Shown piece by piece: positions 1-5,209 of a stretch of DNA of 5,232 nt. Under the pieces are notes generated by a model. That model did not search any database and had not been told where the DNA came from. It saw only the letters and a list, made by a program, of their open reading frames with translations. The first letter of the stretch is position 1. Each line of letters opens with the position of its first letter. Position numbers and translations under genes: made by a program. The DNA is from Clostridia bacterium (GTDB lineage: Bacteria > Bacillota > Clostridia > Christensenellales > Aristaeellaceae): contig JAUNBY010000236.1 in the NCBI GenBank assembly GCA_030526935.1, positions 1 through 5,232 of the forward strand, given 5' to 3'.

Positions 1-2
1 CC

Positions 3-21
3 GGGCGCGCAATGCGCGCCC
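3..21. repeat. GC-rich hairpin repeat at the window edge
   Basis: GGGCGCGC (3-10) and GCGCGCCC (14-21) form a perfect 8-bp inverted repeat around the loop AAT, followed by CCTACG. From general familiarity, short intergenic elements of the form hairpin plus CCCCTACG are common and dispersed in clostridial genomes, so this is probably the end of one. The window cuts it, so its full length is unknown. The rest of the stretch up to position 93 shows no gene and no further structure that I can support. Confidence 0.5.
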
Positions 22-93
22 CTACGCAAGCCGTGTATATAAATCCAGAGTTGTCTGTCGTGGGAACGGATAACCTTACGCATCAACGACGCC

Positions 94-118
94 ACAGGGG
101 AGCGCGTCGCTCCCCTGT
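94..118 (-). terminator. hairpin just after glgA, probable operon end
   Basis: ACAGGGGAGCG (94-104) pairs perfectly with CGCTCCCCTGT (108-118) around a 3-base loop, an 11-bp GC-rich stem. Read on the minus strand it begins five bases after the glgA stop codon, the usual place for a terminator or a 3'-end stabilising hairpin. The sequence after it on the minus strand (GGCGTCGTTGATGCG) has no uridine tract, so it is not a textbook intrinsic terminator. It may work with a protein factor, or protect the mRNA 3' end. Confidence 0.55.
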
Positions 119-123
119 CGATA

Positions 124-1944
124 TTATTCCGGCTTATCCCCGACAGGCTCCGCTTTCTTGCGGGAGCGCGCAGCCTTCGGCTTTTCCTCGCCATCCGCTT
201 TCGCGGCGGTCTTGCGGGTGCGCGCAGCCTTTGGCTTTTCTTCGCCCTCGGCGCTCGCCGTCTTGCGAGCGCGCGCGGCCTTTGGTTTTTCCCCGTCCTC
301 GGCCTTTGCCGTCTTGCGGGCGCGGGTCTTGGGCTTCTTTTCCTCTACCGGCGCGGTCTCGGCTTCCGGCTTTTCGGCCTTCTCCTTCAGCGGCGCGGCT
401 TCCGGCTTTTCGGCCTTCTCTTCCACTGGCGCGACTTCGGTCTGCGGCGCGGGAACCTTCGCGTCCTCCGGCTTATCGCCCTTCTCCGGCTCCGCCACGT
501 CGTCTTCGCGCAGAATCTTATTATACAGCGCTAAATATTCTCCCGCCGAGCGATCCCAGCCGTAGTTGACGAGCATCGCGCGCCTTACGAGCCTGTTCCA
601 GATCTCGCGGTGATTCTCGTAGTAGTCCACCGCGCGCCTTACGACGGAAAGCATGTCGTGAGCGTTGTAGTTGAGGAATGTAAATCCGTTGCCCTCGCCG
701 GTATATTCGTTGAAACTTAATACCGTGTCGCGCAGTCCGCCCGTCTCGCGGGCGATGGGCAAAGCTCCGTATCTGAGCGCTATCATCTGGCTGAGTCCGC
801 ACGGTTCGAAAAGCGACGGCATCAGGAACATGTCGCAGGCGGCGTAAATGCTGTGCGCGAGCGAGTGATTCATCTCAAAGCGCGCCGCGAGCATTCCCGA
901 ATACTTCCACTGCGCCCAGCCGAACAGGTCTACATAGCGTTCCTCGCCCATTCCCAGAACCACGAGCTGAACGCCCGTCTGCATTATCTCGGAGAGCACC
1001 CTGTCCACCAGATCGAAGCCTTTTTGCCCCGAAAGGCGGCTTATCATGGCGATCATGGGTATTTCAGCGCCCTCTTTAAGCCCCAGTTCGCGTTGCAGGG
1101 CGAGTTTATTTTCCACTTTGTCAGAAAGAGTATCCGGCCCGTAGTTTTTAAATATCATCTCGTCCGTCAGCGGGTTGTACACATCGGTATCTATGCCGTT
1201 GAGAATGCCCACGAGATCCTTCGAGCGCGCGCGGAGAAGTCCGTCGAGCTTTTCTCCGTAGTACGGCGTCTGTATCTCCAGCGCGTATGACGGGCTTACG
1301 GTGGTTACGACGTTTGAATAGGCTATGCCCGCCTTCATGCACGAGCATTGCCCGTAGAACTCGAGCTTGTCGGTCGTGTACATATCCCAGCCCAGCGACA
1401 GCAGTTCCTCTATGCGGTCGATCGAGAATATGCCCTGGTATTGAAGGTTGTGTATGGTATAGACCGTTTTTACGTTTTTATAAAGCGGCAGCACCCTGTA
1501 CTGCGACTCGAGCAGCACCGCCATAAGGCCCGTCTGCCAGTCGTTTAAGTGCAATACGTCGGGCATGAAGTCTATAAGCGGCATCGCCTCCAACACCGCG
1601 CGGGAGAAAAACGCGAACCGCTCGTCCTCGTCGCCGCCGATGCCGTAGATATAGCTGCGGCCGAAGTAAAACTCGTTGTCTATGAAATAATAGGTCACGC
1701 CGTCCTCGACGAGCTTTTCTATGCCGACATACTGGCGCCTCCAGCCGAGGTTGATGTAGAAAAACATCACATGCTCGAGCTTTACGCGGTATTTATCGGG
1801 CATGGACCTGTAAAGCGGCGTTATAACGCGCGCGTCCGCTCCCTTTTGAACCAGCGCCTTGGGAAGCGCGCCCACTACGTCGGCCAGACCTCCAGTCTTT
1901 GAGAACGGGACGCATTCCGACGCGGCTATAAGAACTTTTAACAT
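124..1944 (-). CDS. glgA: glycogen synthase (ADP-glucose) with repetitive charged C-terminal tail
   Basis: Transfers glucose from ADP-glucose to the non-reducing end of alpha-1,4-glucan (EC 2.4.1.21); cytosolic, GT-B fold, family GT5. Residues 1-478 match the whole family core: KTGGLADVVGALP (16-28, ADP-glucose-binding lysine K16), HLNDWQTGL (132-140), YTIHNLQYQGIF (162-173), SRLSGQKGF (302-310, phosphate-binding R303 and K308), FEPCGLSQM (379-387, with E380) and ETGGLRDTV (400-408). The core ends at LALYNKIL (471-478), about where the 477-residue E. coli enzyme ends. The start is the ATG at 1944 because MLKVLIAASE is the usual N-terminus. An ATG six codons upstream lies in the Shine-Dalgarno region and would add only MEGRGN. 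Residues 479-606 are an extra tail: a net-acidic Pro/Glu/Lys/Ala block, then four basic KPKxxRxRK repeats. Last gene of the operon, 28 bases after glgD. Confidence 0.97.
   Translation of the reverse strand: MLKVLIAASECVPFSKTGGLADVVGALPKALVQKGADARVITPLYRSMPDKYRVKLEHVMFFYINLGWRRQYVGIEKLVEDGVTYYFIDNEFYFGRSYIYGIGGDEDERFAFFSRAVLEAMPLIDFMPDVLHLNDWQTGLMAVLLESQYRVLPLYKNVKTVYTIHNLQYQGIFSIDRIEELLSLGWDMYTTDKLEFYGQCSCMKAGIAYSNVVTTVSPSYALEIQTPYYGEKLDGLLRARSKDLVGILNGIDTDVYNPLTDEMIFKNYGPDTLSDKVENKLALQRELGLKEGAEIPMIAMISRLSGQKGFDLVDRVLSEIMQTGVQLVVLGMGEERYVDLFGWAQWKYSGMLAARFEMNHSLAHSIYAACDMFLMPSLFEPCGLSQMIALRYGALPIARETGGLRDTVLSFNEYTGEGNGFTFLNYNAHDMLSVVRRAVDYYENHREIWNRLVRRAMLVNYGWDRSAGEYLALYNKILREDDVAEPEKGDKPEDAKVPAPQTEVAPVEEKAEKPEAAPLKEKAEKPEAETAPVEEKKPKTRARKTAKAEDGEKPKAARARKTASAEGEEKPKAARTRKTAAKADGEEKPKAARSRKKAEPVGDKPE
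127..336 (-). repeat. four basic KPKxxRxRK tandem repeats in the GlgA tail
   Basis: GlgA residues 537-603 consist of four degenerate repeats of 16, 17, 18 and 16 residues, each opening KPK, then R-x-R-K and a short Ala/Gly/Glu linker: KPKTRARKTAKAEDGE, KPKAARARKTASAEGEE, KPKAARTRKTAAKADGEE and KPKAARSRKKAEPVGD. A fifth unit is cut to the terminal KPE. The DNA period is 48-54 bases. I count 24 Lys/Arg against 12 Asp/Glu. The composition resembles histone H1-like and other disordered nucleic-acid-binding tails, but no folded domain is visible. Confidence 0.9.
337..432 (-). repeat. acidic Pro/Glu/Lys repeats in the GlgA tail
   Basis: GlgA residues 505-536 read APVEEKAEKPEA, APLKEKAEKPEAET and a partial APVEEK. 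At DNA level the stretches 361-384 and 397-420 are identical over 24 bases at a distance of 36 bases, so the array probably grew by recent duplication. Together with the linker at residues 479-504 the block has about 19 acidic to 10 basic residues, so the tail is acidic first and basic last. It is almost certainly disordered. Confidence 0.85.
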
Positions 1945-1948
1945 ATTA

Positions 1949-1958
1949 CCCCTTCCTT
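1949..1958 (-). promoter_or_regulatory. ribosome binding site deciding the glgA start
   Basis: The minus strand reads AAGGAAGGGG, then TAAT, then the ATG at 1944. This purine-rich Shine-Dalgarno stretch lies between the two possible in-frame ATGs (1962 and 1944), so translation should begin at 1944. It falls in the 28-base gap after the glgD stop codon. Confidence 0.75.
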
Positions 1959-1972
1959 CCATCGCCTGAAAA

Positions 1973-3100
1973 CTACAGCCTCTTTCCCTTGCCTATGACT
2001 ATCGGGAACGAGCTGTGTCCGACGAGCCGGCCCGATGAAACGGTGACGGACTTGTCGAATATGACGTTTTCAAGCTCGACGTTTTCCATAATGCTGCACT
2101 CCTGCATCAGTATGCAGTTGCGCACCTTAGCGCCCTTTGCGACATGCACGCCTCTGAACAAAACGCTGTTCTCGACTTCGCCCTCGATTATGCAGCCGTC
2201 GGCGACGAGCGAGTTTTTCGCTACCGCGCCCGACAGATACCTCGCGGGAACCTCGTCGCGAACCTTCGTATATACGACGTGCTCGCCGAAGAATTGATTG
2301 CGCACCTTAGAGTCTAACATATCCATATTAAGCTCGTAGAAACTCTGTATGGAATCCACGCGCTTGTGATAACCCTTGTACTCATATCCGCGAACCTTCG
2401 CGAGTTTATTCTCCACGCCTGTCTGCAGTATTTTGTGCAGATCGTGTACGCCCTGATTCTGCGCGGTTTCGACGAGATTTATCAGGAATTCGCGCTTCAT
2501 TATGGCGACCTTCATGCTGAACGGCGCGTTTTCCGGGCGCTCGACGCCAATTTCGATGTTTTTGACGAAGCCTTCGTCGTCCAGACACAGATAAGTGTGC
2601 TGCGAAACGCTCGACATATCGGGGGCGCGCTCGGGCACGAGGTGCGAGTACATCATTGTGACGTCAGCGCCGGAGGATATGTGATCCTTGAGCATGTCGT
2701 CAAAGGTCGTGTTAAAGACCGAATAGGTTCCGGTGAGAACCACGTAAGTCTGCTTTGAGCGGCGAAGGTAGCTTATGTTGGACTTTATGCCGTCGAGCGT
2801 TCCCTCGTAGATTCCGAAGTTTTCGCGGGTCTGAAACGGCGGAAGTATGAAAAGGCCGTCCTTTTTGCGGTGCAGATCCCATTCCTTGCCCGCTCCCAGA
2901 TGATCCATGAGCGAGTGATAATTCCTCTGCATGATGACGCCCACGTTTGTTATGCCGGAGTTTACCATGCTTGAGAGGACAAAGTCTATGATCCTGTATC
3001 TTCCTATGACCGGAAGCGCGGCCACGGCGCGGGACGCGGTAAGCTCCCGGAGGGAATAATCGTCCTTCGTGGTGTATATAAGGCCCATTACATCGTTCAT
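1973..3100 (-). CDS. glgD: GlgD, non-catalytic ADP-glucose pyrophosphorylase paralogue
   Basis: 375 residues with the same layout as GlgC: a nucleotidyltransferase-type domain (1 to about 265) and a C-terminal left-handed beta-helix (about 285-375, with spaced hexapeptide turns such as NSLVADGCIIEGEVENSVLF). Homology to GlgC is plain in RYRIIDFVLSSMVNSGI (34-50). The active site is gone: GGQGSRLGLLT is replaced by YTTKDDYSLRELT (9-21), SGDHIYKM by TGTYSVFN (123-130, losing the metal-binding Asp), FEEKP by a GVERPE-like stretch (185-190), and DYWKDVGT by YHKRVDSI (244-251). In Firmicutes GlgD is known to combine with GlgC and raise its activity, so a regulatory or partner subunit is the natural role. 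The reading frame stays open upstream to 3562, but that part overlaps glgC out of frame. The ATG at 3100 has a good ribosome binding site and gives the family N-terminus (MNDVMGLIYT). It is followed by glgA. Confidence 0.95.
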   Translation of the reverse strand: MNDVMGLIYTTKDDYSLRELTASRAVAALPVIGRYRIIDFVLSSMVNSGITNVGVIMQRNYHSLMDHLGAGKEWDLHRKKDGLFILPPFQTRENFGIYEGTLDGIKSNISYLRRSKQTYVVLTGTYSVFNTTFDDMLKDHISSGADVTMMYSHLVPERAPDMSSVSQHTYLCLDDEGFVKNIEIGVERPENAPFSMKVAIMKREFLINLVETAQNQGVHDLHKILQTGVENKLAKVRGYEYKGYHKRVDSIQSFYELNMDMLDSKVRNQFFGEHVVYTKVRDEVPARYLSGAVAKNSLVADGCIIEGEVENSVLFRGVHVAKGAKVRNCILMQECSIMENVELENVIFDKSVTVSSGRLVGHSSFPIVIGKGKRL

Positions 3101-3115
3101 TACGCTTCCTCCCTT
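3098..3115 (-). promoter_or_regulatory. glgC stop / glgD start overlap with ribosome binding site
   Basis: On the minus strand AAGGGAGG (3115-3108) lies in the last codons of glgC, seven bases before the shared TAATG. The last base of the glgC stop codon TAA is the first base of the glgD ATG (position 3100). This arrangement favours translational coupling and near-equal synthesis of the two subunits. Confidence 0.8.
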
Positions 3116-4287
3116 ACGCCGTCGGACTGCTCGCCGGGGAGCACGACCGAGCCGGATAAAAGCCTCGTATTCGACGCCACGAGCGCGATTTCCGTTTCTC
3201 CCGGCCCTCCGACCGCACAGTCTTTCTCGATAACAGTATTCTCGCCGATTATAGCGCGGATGATCTTCGAGCCGGATTTTACGACCGTATTGGGCATTAT
3301 GACGCTTTGTTCTATATAAGCGCCTTTCTCGACGGTGACGTTCGCGAAAAGCACGCTGTTGACGGCCGAACCCATTACATTGCAGCCCTCCGTTACCATG
3401 CTTCCCGATACGTCCGCGCCGTCGCCCACGTAATGCGGGGGCATTATGGGGTTTCTGCCGTATATGCGCCAGCTCTTGTCGTAGAGGTTGAACTCGGGGG
3501 GCGTGGAGATAAGATCCATATTGCTCGCCCACAGCGAGCGGATGGTTCCCACGTCCTTCCAATAATCCTCGAAGCTGTAGGCGAGGAGCATCTTTCCGTC
3601 CGCCAGCATCGCGGGGATTATGTTCTTTCCGAAGTCGTTATGCGAATTTGGGTTTTCCTCGTCGGCTATCAGGTACTTTTTCAAAACCGAATACGTGAAT
3701 ATATACACGCCCATCGACGCGCGGTTGCTCTTGGGCTTGGCGGGCTTTTCCTCGAATTCGATTATGCGGTCGTTCTCGTCCGTATTCATTATGCCGAACG
3801 ACGGGGCGTCCTCCCACGGCACTGGCCTTACGGCTATGGTGCAGTCGGCGTTGTTGGCGATGTGGGCTTTGAGCATCGCGTTATAGTTCATTTTATAGAT
3901 ATGGTCGCCCGAGAGAATGAGCACGTATTCTGGCTTGTACTGCTCGATAAACGCGAGGTTTTGATATATGGCGTTTGCGGTACCGCGATACCACTCGCCG
4001 ATTTTTCCCTTGACATACGGAGGCAGTACGAAGACGCCGCCGTTATTAAGGTCGAGGTCCCAGGGCTGGCCGGTTCCTATGTACTTGTTGAGTTCCAGCG
4101 GCTGATACTGAGTGAGAACTCCCACCACGTCAATTCCGGAATTCGTACAATTTGAAAGCGGAAAATCGATGATGCGATACTTGCCGCCAAACGGAATCGC
4201 CGGCTTCGCCAGGGTTTTGGTGAGCAAACCAAGCCTGCTTCCCTGTCCGCCGGCAAGCAGCATGGCGATGCACTGTTTTTTCTGCAT
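3100..4287 (-). CDS. glgC: glucose-1-phosphate adenylyltransferase (ADP-glucose pyrophosphorylase)
   Basis: Makes ADP-glucose and pyrophosphate from ATP and glucose-1-phosphate (EC 2.7.7.27), the committing step of bacterial glycogen synthesis; cytosolic. 395 residues, a normal length for a Firmicutes GlgC. Catalytic domain 1 to about 265: nucleotide-binding loop AGGQGSRLGLLT (12-23) continuing into KPAIPFGGKYRIIDFPLSNC (28-47), GTANAIYQN (102-110), SGDHIYKM with metal-binding D128 (126-133), the glucose-1-phosphate-binding FEEKP (178-182), SMGVYIF (191-197) and DYWKDVGT (241-248). A beta-helix domain follows (about 285-385; HYVGDGADVSGSMVTEGC and similar turns). All key residues are present, so this should be the active subunit beside GlgD. 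The start at 4287 is fixed by an in-frame TAA two codons upstream. First gene of the operon, with its own promoter; its stop codon overlaps the glgD start by one base. Confidence 0.97.
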   Translation of the reverse strand: MQKKQCIAMLLAGGQGSRLGLLTKTLAKPAIPFGGKYRIIDFPLSNCTNSGIDVVGVLTQYQPLELNKYIGTGQPWDLDLNNGGVFVLPPYVKGKIGEWYRGTANAIYQNLAFIEQYKPEYVLILSGDHIYKMNYNAMLKAHIANNADCTIAVRPVPWEDAPSFGIMNTDENDRIIEFEEKPAKPKSNRASMGVYIFTYSVLKKYLIADEENPNSHNDFGKNIIPAMLADGKMLLAYSFEDYWKDVGTIRSLWASNMDLISTPPEFNLYDKSWRIYGRNPIMPPHYVGDGADVSGSMVTEGCNVMGSAVNSVLFANVTVEKGAYIEQSVIMPNTVVKSGSKIIRAIIGENTVIEKDCAVGGPGETEIALVASNTRLLSGSVVLPGEQSDGVREEA

Positions 4288-4300
4288 TTTTTAGTATCAT

Positions 4301-4308
4301 CTCCTTCT
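4301..4308 (-). promoter_or_regulatory. glgC ribosome binding site with long spacer
   Basis: AGAAGGAG on the minus strand is a strong Shine-Dalgarno sequence, but its last G is 13 bases before the glgC ATG at 4287, longer than the usual 5-9. No other in-frame start lies closer. An out-of-frame ATG sits directly against it at 4300. The spacing may lower initiation. Confidence 0.6.
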
Positions 4309-4321
4309 AACCACATTGGCG

Positions 4322-4337
4322 ATTGTAACCATACAAT
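4322..4337. promoter_or_regulatory. inverted repeat at the predicted glg transcription start
   Basis: ATTGTA (4322-4327) and TACAAT (4332-4337) are perfect inverted repeats around ACCA. The pair begins four bases after the -10 box and so covers the expected transcription start near 4334, the place where a repressor would act. No regulator gene is in the window, so the binding protein is unknown. Confidence 0.4.
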
Positions 4338-4340
4338 AAC

Positions 4341-4369
4341 ATTATACAACATATCGCGATAAAATACCA
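4341..4369 (-). promoter_or_regulatory. glgCDA promoter
   Basis: The minus strand has a perfect -10 box TATAAT (4346-4341). Seventeen bases upstream lies TGGTAT (4369-4364), a poor match to the TTGACA -35 consensus. It sits in the AT-rich gap before glgC and would give a leader of about 45 bases. A weak -35 with a perfect -10 suggests activator dependence or a non-standard -35 contact. The same AACA[C/G]TGGTA element at the same spacing precedes the upstream gene. Confidence 0.55.
4352..4361. promoter_or_regulatory. palindrome between the -35 and -10 of the glg promoter
   Basis: TATCGCGATA is a perfect 10-bp palindrome inside the 17-bp promoter spacer, where regulators such as MerR-type activators bind. 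It is short enough to occur by chance. Confidence 0.3.
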
Positions 4370-4452
4370 CTGTTTTCCAGAAAAACATGGCTTTTTATTC
4401 GATATTTGTTTGCTATTACCACAAATCTTCGCGAACTCTATACATGCGGTTC

Positions 4453-4475
4453 CCGCCCGCGCGTTTCGCGGGCGG
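4453..4475 (-). terminator. GC-rich hairpin after the exported-protein gene
   Basis: CCGCCCGCG (4453-4461) pairs with CGCGGGCGG (4467-4475) around a 5-base loop, a 9-bp all-GC stem. It begins six bases after the stop codon of the upstream gene. As with the hairpin after glgA, no T-tract follows on the minus strand (GGAACCGCATG), so termination may be partial or factor-assisted. It separates that gene from the glg promoter, which supports two transcription units. Confidence 0.5.
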
Positions 4476-4481
4476 CGCTAG

Positions 4482-4937
4482 CTATTTCAGAGATATGCTG
4501 TCCATAATCATCCTCGCCAGTTCGACCACGTCGTCGTCTTCATACTCGTAATAGCAGATTATTTCGTAATAACTGTCGTTTACGCCGGCTATGACGGCGC
4601 CCTTGCCTTCTTCCTCTATGTCGTAACCGAGCATCCTCACGCTTCCCAGGTCGCGAAACGACACGTTCATCAGATATTCGTCGTCCTGCCAGGCCAGGTA
4701 CAATTCGTCGGCGGTCATTCCGTCCATATCTCCCGACCATATATACAAATCTACGTCGTCGCTCGAAGCGCAATAGACCATGCCTTCCGACAGGTCATCC
4801 GGTGTAAGCTCGATGGTTTCCAGGTCATCGGGGTGGGTAATAACAAATTCTCCGGCAAACTCCACCGTTATTTCAGCCAGGGCTGGTATGGCGAATAACG
4901 TCATAGCAATAAATATCGCAAAAAGAGCTTTTTTCAT
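4482..4937 (-). CDS. small, very acidic exported protein of unknown function
   Basis: I do not recognise this gene with confidence. The 151-residue product starts with a clear Sec signal peptide: MKK, a hydrophobic stretch (4-17), then ALA with likely cleavage after A21. No lipobox cysteine is present, so it is predicted to be released or held at the cell surface rather than lipid-anchored. The mature 130 residues have about 34 Asp/Glu and only 5 Lys/Arg, plus two cysteines (C56 and C128) that could form a disulfide. The pattern FVITHPDDL (31-39), TADELYLAW (75-83), YYEIICYYEYED (123-134) and a final helix ending ARMIMDSISL resembles the beta/alpha layout of small Mog1/PsbP-like proteins. That is a guess from spacing alone. 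Start choice is supported by GGAGG (4950-4946) eight bases before the ATG. It has its own promoter and ends at a hairpin, so it is probably monocistronic; there is no evident functional link to glycogen. Confidence 0.85.
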   Translation of the reverse strand: MKKALFAIFIAMTLFAIPALAEITVEFAGEFVITHPDDLETIELTPDDLSEGMVYCASSDDVDLYIWSGDMDGMTADELYLAWQDDEYLMNVSFRDLGSVRMLGYDIEEEGKGAVIAGVNDSYYEIICYYEYEDDDVVELARMIMDSISLK

Positions 4938-4959
4938 AATCGTTTCCTCCGCTGCTCAT

Positions 4960-4976
4960 TACTGTTTATGACAGTA
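4960..4976. promoter_or_regulatory. inverted repeat at the exported-protein promoter
   Basis: TACTGT (4960-4965) and ACAGTA (4971-4976) form a perfect inverted repeat around TTATG. It overlaps the end of the predicted -10 box and the transcription start, a typical operator position. The binding protein is unknown. Confidence 0.4.
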
Positions 4977-5001
4977 TATCATAACCCCGCCGTTTTTACC
5001 A
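4973..5001 (-). promoter_or_regulatory. promoter of the exported-protein gene
   Basis: The minus strand has TATACT (4978-4973, five of six matches to TATAAT). Seventeen bases upstream is TGGTAA (5001-4996), a weak -35. A-tracts at 5010-5005 and 5029-5024 lie directly upstream and could act as an UP element or bend the DNA. The transcript would start near 4966, leaving a leader of about 30 bases before the ATG at 4937. Confidence 0.5.
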
Positions 5002-5029
5002 GTGTTTTTTATGTGCGGCGGTATTTTTT
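4987..5029 (+). other. long-loop inverted repeat with T-tracts
   Basis: CCGCCG (4987-4992) and CGGCGG (5016-5021) are inverted repeats separated by 23 bases, followed on the plus strand by TATTTTTT. This has the form of a weak intrinsic terminator for plus-strand transcription, but no plus-strand gene precedes it. It overlaps the promoter of the minus-strand gene, so the T-tracts may instead matter as A-tracts on the other strand. Confidence 0.2.
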
Positions 5030-5111
5030 GTGGCGGCTCACGGTTACTGTTCACCCTTGTTTTACGAGACCATACACGCCTTGTGATATTCTCGGGATGA
5101 CATCACTCGTC

Positions 5112-5209
5112 AGCGCTTCGCGCGGCCTGCGGCTCCCAGAGGGGAACGACCTCATCCGGCGCCTACGGCGCCACCTGGCGCTACGCGCGGTCTGCGACCC
5201 CCAGAGGGG
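5112..5209. repeat. two-copy GC-rich intergenic repeat
   Basis: Positions 5112-5144 and 5177-5209 match at 28 of 33 bases with a 65-base period. Each copy opens with a small hairpin (GCGC, loop TTC or TAC, GCGC) and ends CCCAGAGGGG. Between them lies another hairpin, GGCGCC-TAC-GGCGCC (5158-5172), flanked by CTCATCC and CCACCT. By general familiarity this resembles dispersed non-coding repeats of Clostridia. No open reading frame of note covers it, and it may continue beyond the window. The stretch 5040-5100 next to it shows nothing I can support. Confidence 0.6.

Noticed and set aside
127..432. Possible CRISPR array or tandem non-coding repeat
   Set aside because: Units vary in length and sequence in multiples of three bases and stay in frame with glgA, so this is a protein repeat.
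12..569. Plus-strand open frames opposite the GlgA tail (12-569 and 158-565), with repetitive Pro/Arg/Ser or Ala/Phe/Ser products
   Set aside because: They are the reverse complement of the GC-rich tail repeats of glgA. The repetition comes from the opposite strand, and neither frame shows any domain.
1945..1962. glgA starting six codons earlier at 1962
   Set aside because: These codons form the Shine-Dalgarno region of the ATG at 1944. Curiously the extension reads MEGRGN, as does the false glgD extension; both arise from GGAAGG-type sequence and I treat this as coincidence.
3101..3562. Upstream extension of glgD to a Met at 3562
   Set aside because: This part overlaps glgC in another frame, gives an Arg-rich product unlike GlgD, and the ATG at 3100 has a strong ribosome binding site and the family N-terminus.
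3307..4155. 282-codon plus-strand open frame opposite glgC
   Set aside because: glgC is certain from its motifs. The antisense frame is open because of codon bias, its product has no recognisable feature, and no ribosome binding site supports it.
4077..4388. 103-codon minus-strand frame overlapping the start of glgC, and a 77-codon frame inside the exported-protein gene (4540-4773)
   Set aside because: Both are out-of-frame shadows of well-supported genes, without domains, and the first crosses the glg promoter.
5084..5092. Plus-strand extended -10 like sequence (TGATATTCT)
   Set aside because: There is no matching -35 at proper spacing and no open reading frame downstream within the window.
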